Assembly: GCF_905163445.1 (NCBI RefSeq)
Contig: NC_053183.1
Coordinates: 124,001-188,000 of the forward strand
Direction: 5' to 3'
From: Pararge aegeria
Taxonomy: Eukaryota; Arthropoda; Insecta; Lepidoptera; Nymphalidae
DNA: 64,000 nucleotides
Shown: positions 54,601 through 64,000 of the stretch, piece by piece
Numbering within the stretch: position 1 is the stretch's first letter
Layout: every line of letters begins with the position of its first letter
Position numbers and translations under genes: made by a program
Notes under the pieces: generated by a model
What the model saw: only the letters and a program-made list of their open reading frames with translations
The model's database searches: none
Told to the model about the DNA's origin: nothing

Positions 54601-57600
54601 TGCATATATTCACATTAAATCTTGAATCTAAAGTCTAAAGGTGTCAAAACTAGATTTAGGTTAGAACATGAATACGAGGGGTGCCCGGCCACAGGCCGGG
54701 CGGGCACTTGGGTTCAGTTCAGTCAAAAATTATATATTATTTACTATTATTTATATTTGAATGAGAATGAAAAATAGCAATTATTTTGAATAGTTTTCAG
54801 AATGAGACAGACGGGTGTGGTAGGGTAAAATCTCCAATTTAAAGTTCCCTTATTGCGTATATGTTATGTGTGTTTGCATAGTAGTTTACTATAATGGTAA
54901 GCGGTTCGTGTAACGATCTTGCGCGTCTATATTTACAAGTGTGTGGGCAGTTCGTGTATTGATTATTCGATGACGAGACCTCGTAAGAGTCCCGTATCGT
55001 TATTTTTCGTCACTACCTACCCCCCTACCTCCCCCCGTGCGGGGTACAATATTGATATGATATTAAAAAAATACCATTAATAAATAACATAATAAAAGAC
55101 CACCACTTTTATAGAGACATAACGCCACATAATTATAAAAAGTATAGTGTGTGGATCTAATCAACCACCACTGGCACCAGACCCTCAATGCCCTTAAATT
55201 TTACCTCGTTAAAATATTTAAAGTGTACTCATTCCGATTGCGAGACCTCGTAAGAGTCCCGTATCGTTATTTTTCGTCACTACCTACCCGTACCTCCCCC
55301 CTGTGCGGGGTACAATATTGATATGATATTAAAATAATACCATTAATAAATAACATAATAAAAGACCACGACTTTTATAGAGACATAACGCCACTGTGTG
55401 GCGCCGCCATCAGTCTCCTTAGACTCGGTACTTTGTCGTCGCCGTCGACTTCGCACCTTCGCCCCATATAGTAGTGGCGCGGCGCGACGGGCCTAATGTG
55501 TAAGTAAAAAAAAAAAAAAAAAAATTAAATTAATTGTTATTTTACAATATCTTCTAATATGAATAAGAGTACTTTGTATTGGTACGTTTTGTTTTTTGTT
55601 TTTTTTTTTTTAAACGGAACTGAACCTAAGTGACCGGCCTGCGGCCGGGCACCCGTCTTATTCATGTTCTAACCTAACCTAACCTATCCAAATCTTTTAA
55701 AACTAGTTTGGATTCCTTTAGACCTCAGCCCACCGGCAACTACGACTAACTAAACACTGATCTAGCTATCTGGCTTTCATCAGTGCATCAACAGCAGCAT
55801 AACTAGTATTAAAATAGTAATGAGTTTTTATTAATGCATATATTCACATTAAATCTTGAATCTAAAGTCTAAAGGTGTCAAAACTAGATTTAGGTTAGGT
55901 TAGGTTAGAACATGAATGCGAGGGGTGCCCGGCCACAGGCCGGGCGGGCACTTGGGTTCAGTTCAGTCAAAAATTATATATTATTTACTATTATTTATAT
56001 TTGAATGAGAATGAAAAATAGCAATTATTTTGAATAGTTTTCAGAATGAGACAGACGGGTGTGGTAGGGTAAAATCTCCAATTTAAAGTTCCCTTATTGC
56101 GTATATGTTATGTGTGTTTGCATAGTAGTTTACTATAATGGTAAGCGGTTCGTGTAACGATCTTGCGCGTCTATATTTACAAGTGTGTGGGCAGTTCGTG
56201 TATTGATTATTCGATGACGAGACCTCGTAAGAGTCCCGTATCGTTATTTTTCGTCACTACCTACCCCCCTACCTCCCCCCGTGCGGGGTACAATATTGAT
56301 ATGATATTAAAAAAATACCATTAATAAATAACATAATAAAAGACCACCACTTTTATAGAGACATAACGCCACATAATTATAAAAAGTATAGTGTGTGGAT
56401 CTAATCAACCACCACTGGCACCAGACCCTCAATGCCCTTAAATTTTACCTCGTTAAAATATTTAAAGTGTACTCATTCCGATTGCGAGACCTCGTAAGAG
56501 TCCCGTATCGTTATTTTTCGTCACTACCTACCCGTACCTCCCCCCTGTGCGGGGTACAATATTGATATGATATTAAAATAATACCATTAATAAATAACAT
56601 AATAAAAGACCACGACTTTTATAGAGACATAACGCCACTGTGTGGCGCCGCCATCAGTCTCCTTAGACTCGGTACTTTGTCGTCGCCGTCGACTTCGCAC
56701 CTTCGCCCCATATAGTAGTGGCGCGGCGCGACGGGCCTAATGTGTAAGTGAAAAAAAAAAAAAAAAAATTAAATTAATTGTTATTTTACAATATCTTCTA
56801 ATATGAATAAGAGTACTTTGTATTGGTACGTTTTGTTTTTTGTTTTTTTTTTTTTAAACGGAACTGAACCTAAGTGACCGGCCTGCGGCCGGGCACCCGT
56901 CTTATTCATGTTCTAACCTAACCTAACCTATCCAAATCTTTTAAAACTAGTTTGGATTCCTTTAGACCTCAGCCCACCGGCAACTACGACTAACTAAACA
57001 CTGATCTAGCTATCTGGCTTTCATCAGTGCATCAACAGCAGCATAACTAGTATTAAAATAGTAATGAGTTTTTATTAATGCATATATTCACATTAAATCT
57101 TGAATCTAAAGTCTAAAGGTGTCAAAACTAGATTTAGGTTAGGTTAGGTTAGAACATTAATACGAGGGGTGCCCGGCCACAGGCCGGGCGGGCACTTGGG
57201 TTCAGTTCAGTCAAAAATTATATATTATTTACTATTATTTATATTTGAATGAGAATGAAAAATAGCAATTATTTTGAATAGTTTTCAGAATGAGACAGAC
57301 GGGTGTGGTAGGGTAAAATCTCCAATTTAAAGTTCCCTTATTGCGTATATGTTATGTGTGTTTGCATAGTAGTTTACTATAATGGTAAGCGGTTCGTGTA
57401 ACGATCTTGCGCGTCTATATTTACAAGTGTGTGGGCAGTTCGTGTATTGATTATTCGATGACGAGACCTCGTAAGAGTCCCGTATCGTTATTTTTCGTCA
57501 CTACCTACCCCCCTACCTCCCCCCGTGCGGGGTACAATATTGATATGATATTAAAAAAATACCATTAATAAATAACATAATAAAAGACCACCACTTTTAT

Positions 57601-60510
57601 AGAGACATAACGCCACATAATTATAAAAAGTATAGTGTGTGGATCTAATCAACCACCACTGGCACCAGACCCTCAATGCCCTTAAATTTTACCTCGTTAA
57701 AATATTTAAAGTGTACTCATTCCGATTGCGAGACCTCGTAAGAGTCCCGTATCGTTATTTTTCGTCACTACCTACCCGTACCTCCCCCCTGTGCGGGGTA
57801 CAATATTGATATGATATTAAAATAATACCATTAATAAATAACATAATAAAAGACCACCACTTTTATAGAGACATAACGCCACTGTGTGGCGCCGCCATCA
57901 GTCTCCTTAGACTCGGTACTTTGTCGTCGCCGTCGACTTCGCACCTTCGCCCCATATAGTAGTGGCGCGGCGCGACAGGCCTAATGTGTAAGTGAAAAAA
58001 AAAAAAAAAAAAATTAAATTAATTGTTATTTTACAATATCTTCTAATATGAATAAGAGTACTTTGTATTGGTACGTTTTGTTTTTTGTTTTTTTTTTTTA
58101 AACGGAACTGAACCTAAGTGACCGGCCTGCGGCCGGACACCCGTCTTATTCATGTTCTAACCTAACCTAACCTATCCAAATCTTTTAAAACTAGTTTGGA
58201 TTCCTTTAGACCTCAGCCCACCGGCAACTACGACTAACTAAACACTGATCTAGCTATCTGGTTTTCATCAGTGCATCAACAGCAGCATAACTAGTATTAA
58301 AATAGTAATGAGTTTTTATTAATGCATATATTCACATTAAATCTTGAATCTAAAGTCTAAAGGTGTCAAAACTAGATTTAGGTTAGGTTAGGTTAGAACA
58401 TGAATACGAGGGGTGCCCGGCCACAGGCCGGGCGGGCACTTGGGTTCAGTTCAGTCAAAAATTATATATTATTTACTATTATTTATATTTGAATGAGAAT
58501 GAAAAATAGCAATTATTTTGAATAGTTTTCAGAATGAGACAGACGGGTGTGGTAGGGTAAAATCTCCAATTTAAAGTTCCCTTATTGCGTATATGTTATG
58601 TGTGTTTGCATAGTAGTTTACTATAATGGTAAGCGGTTCGTGTAACGATCTTGCGCGTCTATATTTACAAGTGTGTGGGCAGTTCGTGTATTGATAATTC
58701 GATGACGAGACCTCGTAAGAGTCCCGTATCGTTATTTTTCGTCACTACCTACCCCCCTACCTCCCCCCGTGCGGGGTACAATGTTGATATGATATTAAAA
58801 AAATACCATTAATAAATAACATAATAAAAGACCACCACTTTTATAGAGACATAACGCCACATAATTATAAAAAGTATAGTGTGTGGATCTAATCAACCAC
58901 CACTGGCACCAGACCCTCAATGCCCTTAAATTTTACCTCGTTAAAATATTTAAAGTGTACTCATTCCGATTGCGAGACCTCGTAAGAGTCCCGTATCGTT
59001 ATTTTTCGTCACTACCTACCCGTACCTCCCCCCTGTGCGGGGTACAATATTGATATGATATTAAAATAATACCATTAATAAATAACATAATAAAAGACCA
59101 CCACTTTTATAGAGACATAACGCCACTGTGTGGCGCCGCCATCAGTCTCCTTAGACTCGGTACTTTGTCGTCGCCGTCGACTTCGCACCTTCGCCCCATA
59201 TAGTAGTGGCGCGGCGCGACGGGCCTAATGTGTAAGTGAAAAAAAAAAAAAAAAAAATTAAATTAATTGTTATTTTACAATATCTTCTAATATGAATAAG
59301 AGTACTTTGTATTGGTACGTTTTGTTTTTTGTTTTTTTTTTTTTTAAACGGAACTGAACCTAAGTGACCGGCCTGCGGCCGGGCACCCGTCTTATTCATG
59401 TTCTAACCTAACCTAACCTATCCAAATCTTTTAAAACTAGTTTGGATTCCTTTAGACCTCAGCCCACCGGCAACTACGACTAACTAAACACTGATCTAGC
59501 TATCTGGCTTTCATCAGTGCATCAACAGCAGCATAACTAGTATTAAAATAGTAATGAGTTTTTATTAATGCATATATTCACATTAAATCTTGAATCTAAA
59601 GTCTAAAGGTGTCAAAACTAGATTTAGGTTAGGTTAGGTTAGAACATGAATACGAGGGGTGCCCGGCCACAGGCCGGGCGGGCACTTGGGTTCAGTTCAG
59701 TCAAAAATTATATATTATTTACTATTATTTATATTTGAATGAGAATGAAAAATAGCAATTATTTTGAATAGTTTTCAGAATGAGACAGACGGGTGTGGTA
59801 GGGTAAAATCTCCAATTTAAAGTTCCCTTATTGCGTATATGTTATGTGTGTTTGCATAGTAGTTTACTATAATGGTAAGCGGTTCGTGTAACGATCTTGC
59901 GCGTCTATATTTACAAGTGTGTGGGCAGTTCGTGTATTGATTATTCGATGACGAGACCTCGTAAGAGTCCCGTATCGTTATTTTTCGTCACTACCTACCC
60001 CCCTACCTCCCCCCGTGCGGGGTACAATATTGATATGATATTAAAAAAATACCATTAATAAATAACATAATAAAAGACCACCACTTTTATAGAGACATAA
60101 CGCCACATAATTATAAAAAGTATAGTGTGTGGATCTAATCAACCACCACTGGCACCAGACCCTCAATGCCCTTAAATTTTACCTCGTTAAAATATTTAAA
60201 GTGTACTCATTCCGATTGCGAGACCTCGTAAGAGTCCCGTATCGTTATTTTTCGTCACTACCTACCCGTACCTCCCCCCTGTGCGGGGTACAATATTGAT
60301 ATGATATTAAAATAATACCATTAATAAATAACATAATAAAAGACCACGACTTTTATAGAGACATAACGCCACTGTGTGGCGCCGCCATCAGTCTCCTTAG
60401 ACTCGGTACTTTGTCGTCGCCGTCGACTTCGCACCTTCGCCCCATATAGTAGTGGCGCGGCGCGACGGGCCTAATGTGTAAGTGAAAAAAAAAAAAAAAA
60501 AATTAAATTA
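27672..60510. repeat. Satellite array, block 3
   Basis: After completion of the split unit, units start at 28607, 29853, 31099, 32345, 33591, 34836, 36082, 37328, 38573, 39817, 41062, 42306, 43551, 44796, 46041, 47286, 48531, 49776, 51019, 52530, 53775, 55010, 56254, 57498, 58742 and 59988. Most are 1,244-1,246 bp. Exceptions are 51019 (1,511 bp, extra sub-repeat), 53775 (1,235 bp, two TTAGG lost) and 49776 (1,243 bp, shortened C-run and T-run). Six of the seven units from 28607 to 37327 have A19. The last unit is split after TTAAATTA at 60510. No gene seen. Confidence 0.97.
51019..52529. repeat. Long satellite unit with three sub-repeats (1,511 bp)
   Basis: Sub-repeat phase points lie at 51019, 51286 and 51552. 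The middle copy has the A2-type body (CCCGTACC, GACCACGACT) but is followed by the linker that normally follows A1 (CATAATTATAAAAAG). The third copy is A2-like with an A1-type GACCACCACT word and continues into the CpG-dense segment. This is what unequal exchange between A1 of one unit and A2 of another would give: one extra 266-bp module. Confidence 0.92.
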
Positions 60511-60511
60511 A

Positions 60512-62215
60512 AAAATATCATCTCCTTCAACGATTTGTGGCGCTTTCGCTGAACATTTTTCGGCCGTTTACACACAGCCTGTCTATACTGATGATAGAGC
60601 AAGAACAAGTGCTGCCCTCACAACAATCTCATGCCCAGTCACAAATAAAAATTCCTTACTTACAATATCTTTGGGTCTCAAGGCAGTAGAAAAAGCCTTG
60701 AAGAAATTGGATAAGAATAAAGGAGCAGGTCCTGATGAATTACCAGCCATTTTCATTAAAAATTGCGCCGCAACTCTGGCTTATCCACTTTACCTTATTT
60801 TTAATCGCTCTCTTGCCACTGGGATATTTCCAGACAAATGGAAATTTGCTAATGTTGTACCAATTCCTAAAAGTGGGCAAGCGGATGATATACTTAATTA
60901 TAGACCAATTTCCCTGTTATCTCATGTAAGCAAAGTCTTCGAATCTTTAATATGTCCGTATCTTTCGTTTCAATTGCAGTCCATCCTAATTGCTCAACAA
61001 CATGGTTTTCGAAATAAAATGTCAACAGTATCAAATTTGACTGAATACACGACTCAAATAATAGATAACATTGATAAGGGATATCAAGTCGATGCTATTT
61101 ATATGGACGTAAGTAAGGCATTCGATCGGGTCGACCATATGATTTTAATATCCAAATTGTATGATGCTGGTATTCAGGGAACTTTGCTCTCTTGGCTCTC
61201 ATCTTATTTGTCGTGCAGGCAGCAGAAGGTTGTAGTTTGTGGCTACGAATCAGATCCGTTCAGGGTTCCATCTGGCGTCCCACAAGGGTCCCACCTTGGC
61301 CCTATGTTGTTTTTAGTGTATATTAACGATGTGTGCGATAACATTAAATCTTCCAATTTCACCTTGTTTGCTGATGATTTGAAAATTTTTAAAGCTATAA
61401 AAACTCCTTTAGACTCTGATTATCTTCAAAATGACTTAAATAGCATATCAAACTGGTCTGTTAAAAATAAATTGCCTCTTAATATTAAAAAATGCCAACA
61501 TATTAAATTTACAAAAAAACGCATGCCTCTTCAAACTTCTTATTATCTTAATAATCTGTTGCTTGACGAGGTGTATACTGTTAGAGACCTAGGTGTTATT
61601 TTGGATAAAAAATTGTCATTCAATACACACATAAATCAATTAATCAGTAAATGCTACAAATTACTGGGGTTTGTTTGGCGAAATTGTAAAACTTTCAATT
61701 CTTGTCTGGCTCTCAAAACCGTCTACTTTGCATTAATTCGGGGTCTCTTAGAGTATTGCTCCAGCATTTGGAATCCACTATATAAGGATCCTATTCTAAG
61801 GATTGAAAGAATCCAAAAACGTTTTCTTTTCTTGTTGTCAGTACATCAAAAAAAACAATTAGTTTTAACCTCATATAGCGAAAGATTAAACTTCTTTAAA
61901 TTAACTTCATTAGAAAGTCGTCGTTGGGTATCCGATCAAGTATTTCTCTACAAAATTTTAAATAATAAAATCAACTGTCCAAATATTTTGACCAAAATTA
62001 AATTTACTGTTCCGCGTAAAAATGCGCGCCTCGGTAACTTCAAACCGTTCGTTGGCAAGTTGTATAGAACTAATTTGGGCACTCACAGTATCCTGGCTAG
62101 GATTTGCCGAGAGCACAACAAGCTATTCCAAGCTACTCGTGCCGACATCCACTCATGTTCTCTTCAGCAATACAAAACAATTCTGCAACAATATATTAGT
62201 ACAGCTAGTAGATAA
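60512..62215 (+). CDS. Reverse transcriptase of a Jockey/CR1-like non-LTR element, 5'-truncated
   Basis: An uninterrupted frame of 567 codons to the TAG at 62213. The frame is open back to the insertion boundary, where a stop codon (60509-60511) straddles the junction, so there is no native start; a TTG-initiated sub-frame begins at 60671. Residues 1-53 (AFAEHFSAVYTQPV) resemble the linker before the reverse transcriptase in this group. Then come GPDELPA, NYRPISLL, motif A IYMDVSKAFDRVDH (D199), SGVPQGSHLGPMLFLVYIND (motif B region), LFADDLKIF (catalytic FADD at 286-289), LPLNIKKCQ, VRDLGVILDKKLSF, and the C-terminal EYCSSIWNPLY and IERIQKRFLF region. All catalytic aspartates of the polymerase are present, but without endonuclease, ORF1 or a promoter the copy is expected to be dead. 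The Jockey/CR1-like assignment rests on motif style only. Confidence 0.85.
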   Translation, partial: KISSPSTICGAFAEHFSAVYTQPVYTDDRARTSAALTTISCPVTNKNSLLTISLGLKAVEKALKKLDKNKGAGPDELPAIFIKNCAATLAYPLYLIFNRSLATGIFPDKWKFANVVPIPKSGQADDILNYRPISLLSHVSKVFESLICPYLSFQLQSILIAQQHGFRNKMSTVSNLTEYTTQIIDNIDKGYQVDAIYMDVSKAFDRVDHMILISKLYDAGIQGTLLSWLSSYLSCRQQKVVVCGYESDPFRVPSGVPQGSHLGPMLFLVYINDVCDNIKSSNFTLFADDLKIFKAIKTPLDSDYLQNDLNSISNWSVKNKLPLNIKKCQHIKFTKKRMPLQTSYYLNNLLLDEVYTVRDLGVILDKKLSFNTHINQLISKCYKLLGFVWRNCKTFNSCLALKTVYFALIRGLLEYCSSIWNPLYKDPILRIERIQKRFLFLLSVHQKKQLVLTSYSERLNFFKLTSLESRRWVSDQVFLYKILNNKINCPNILTKIKFTVPRKNARLGNFKPFVGKLYRTNLGTHSILARICREHNKLFQATRADIHSCSLQQYKTILQQYISTASR

Positions 62216-62465
62216 TTGCCTCGTACATTTCTGTTTTGTTTTAATTTAAGTTATGTTTTTGTTTCCTGTTTTTAACTTCATCTTACAGTGTTTCCTTCGT
62301 TACAACAATAATATTATTGTAAACTTGCGAACCCGCACTTGTGTGTTTGTTTTTTTTTTAGATACGCATGCCGGTTTGCCAGTAATTGGGTTTACACTAC
62401 AACTTTATGTTTCTCAATTTTGTAGTTCCTAAGCTTGTTTCAGTGTATAATCTGTTGGTGAACCT
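62216..62465 (+). other. 3' untranslated region of the retrotransposon at 60511
   Basis: AT-rich, T-rich sequence between the reverse transcriptase stop codon and the polyadenylation signal. No further gene is visible. Confidence 0.7.
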
Positions 62466-62491
62466 AATAAATAAATAAATAAATAAATAAA
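62466..62491 (+). repeat. (AAAT)n tail with AATAAA signal
   Basis: A short tetranucleotide repeat forming the 3' tail of the retrotransposon. It begins with AATAAA and merges into the satellite's own AAATTAATTG, which obscures the exact boundary by a few bases. Confidence 0.85.
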
Positions 62492-64000
62492 TTAATTGTT
62501 ATTTTACAATATCTTCTAATATGAATAAGAGTACTTTGTATTGGTACGTTTTGTTTTTTGTTTTTTTTTTTTTTAAACGGAACTGAACCTAAGTGACCGG
62601 CCTGCGGCCGGGCACCCGTCTTATTCATGTTCTAACCTAACCTAACCTATCCAAATCTTTTAAAACTAGTTTGGATTCCTTTAGACCTCAGCCCACCGGC
62701 AACTACGACTAACTAAACACTGATCTAGCTATCTGGCTTTCATCAGTGCATCAACAGCAGCATAACTAGTATTAAAATAGTAATGAGTTTTTATTAATGC
62801 ATATATTCACATTAAATCTTGAATCTAAAGTCTAAAGGTGTCAAAACTAGATTTAGGTTAGGTTAGGTTAGAACATGAATACGAGGGGTGCCCGGCCACA
62901 GGCCGGGCGGGCACTTGGGTTCAGTTCAGTCAAAAATTATATATTATTTACTATTATTTATATTTGAATGAGAATGAAAAATAGCAATTATTTTGAATAG
63001 TTTTCAGAATGAGACAGACGGGTGTGGTAGGGTAAAATCTCCAATTTAAAGTTCCCTTATTGCGTATATGTTATGTGTGTTTGCATAGTAGTTTACTATA
63101 ATGGTAAGCGGTTCGTGTAACGATCTTGCGCGTCTATATTTACAAGTGTGTGGGCAGTTCGTGTATTGATTATTCGATGACGAGACCTCGTAAGAGTCCC
63201 GTATCGTTATTTTTCGTCACTACCTACCCCCCTACCTCCCCCCGTGCGGGGTACAATATTGATATGATATTAAAAAAATACCATTAATAAATAACATAAT
63301 AAAAGACCACCACTTTTATAGAGACATAACGCCACATAATTATAAAAAGTATAGTGTGTGGATCTAATCAACCACCACTGGCACCAGACCCTCAATGCCC
63401 TTAAATTTTACCTCGTTAAAATATTTAAAGTGTACTCATTCCGATTGCGAGACCTCGTAAGAGTCCCGTATCGTTATTTTTCGTCACTACCTACCCGTAC
63501 CTCCCCCCTGTGCGGGGTACAATATTGATATGATATTAAAATAATACCATTAATAAATAACATAATAAAAGACCACGACTTTTATAGAGACATAACGCCA
63601 CATAATTATAAAAAGTATAGTGTGTGGATCTAATCAACCACCACTGGCACCAGACCCTCAATGCCCTTAAATTTTACCTCGTTAAAATATTTAAAGTGTA
63701 CTCATTCCGATTGCGAGACCTCGTAAGAGTCCCGTATCGTTATTTTTCGTCACTACCTACCCGTACCTCCCCCCTGTGCGGGGTACAATATTGATATGAT
63801 ATTAAAATAATACCATTAATAAATAACATAATAAAAGACCACCACTTTTATAGAGACATAACGCCACTGTGTGGCGCCGCCATCAGTCTCCTTAGACTCG
63901 GTACTTTGTCGTCGCCGTCGACTTCGCACCTTCGCCCCATATAGTAGTGGCGCGGCGCGACGGGCCTAATGTGTAAGTGAAAAAAAAAAAAAAAAAATTA
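62488..64000. repeat. Satellite array, block 4 (runs off the window)
   Basis: Completes the unit split by the retrotransposon, then begins a last partial unit at 63217. That unit has three sub-repeats (phase points 63217, 63484 and 63750), with the same hybrid junction as the long unit at 51019, and is cut by the window end in its A-run. The array evidently continues beyond both edges. No gene seen. Confidence 0.96.

Larger units (their letters stand above)
60511..62487 (+). mobile_element. 5'-truncated non-LTR retrotransposon (1,977 bp)
   Basis: An insertion in the unit starting at 59988, a few bases beyond its A18 run. The duplication is TAAATTA at 60504-60510 and 62488-62494, although the AAAT-repeat tail makes its exact length slightly uncertain. 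The fragment contains the end of an endonuclease-reverse transcriptase linker, the full reverse transcriptase domain, the C-terminal region, about 270 bp of 3' untranslated sequence, AATAAA at 62466-62471 and an (AAAT)n tail. ORF1 and the endonuclease are lost. It is unrelated in sequence to the fragment at 26610-27671. Confidence 0.93.

Noticed and set aside
60735..62249. Small plus-strand frames at 60735-60929 and 62022-62249
   Set aside because: Alternative-frame shadows of the larger reverse transcriptase frame.
1..64000. CRISPR array or prokaryotic repeat system
   Set aside because: The units are over 1.2 kb with no short repeat-spacer structure. Introns, polyadenylation signals and non-LTR elements show a eukaryotic genome.

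Overview
This window is eukaryotic and almost entirely one satellite array. A unit of about 1,245 bp is repeated head-to-tail from base 1 to base 64,000: 46 units, three of them interrupted, plus a partial 47th. The units are nearly identical, differing by scattered substitutions and by one or two bases in an A-run and a T-run. The host is most likely an insect, possibly a moth or butterfly. The reasons are short (TTAGG)n insect-type telomere motifs in every unit, two non-LTR retrotransposon remnants of arthropod type with (AAAT)n-like tails, and a cut-and-paste transposon of a type common in insect genomes with a 114-bp GT-AG intron. The order is inference; the sequence alone does not fix it. 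There are no rRNA, tRNA or host protein-coding genes and no prokaryotic signals.

Unit structure (unit 1, 1-1244): sub-repeat copy A1 (1-118); a linker; a second, diverged sub-repeat copy A2 (about 226-386, offset 267 bp); a CpG-dense segment (387-497) ending in A17; an AT-rich stretch with T14; an imperfect foldback of about 350 bp (608-956) whose arms each carry a GC-rich hairpin and three TTAGG repeats; and an AT-rich tail that runs into the next unit. Two units (starts 51019 and 63217) have an extra 266-bp sub-repeat, as expected from unequal exchange.

Three single insertions interrupt the array. (1) 13190-15830 is a complete 2,641-bp DNA transposon with 30-bp terminal inverted repeats, a 4-bp AACT target duplication, an intact two-exon 606-residue DDE-type transposase gene, and a set of 19-bp subterminal repeats that look like transposase-binding sites. 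This is the most interesting object in the window. (2) 26610-27671 is a 5'-truncated non-LTR retrotransposon on the minus strand with a TGATAT target duplication. (3) 60511-62487 is a second, unrelated 5'-truncated non-LTR retrotransposon on the plus strand with a complete reverse transcriptase domain and a TAAATTA target duplication. None of the three recurs in other units, so each landed after the last spread of its host unit.

The array looks non-coding. The reading frames seen in the units depend on the length of the A-run and break from unit to unit. The only plausible protein genes belong to the insertions, and only the DNA transposon looks potentially functional.
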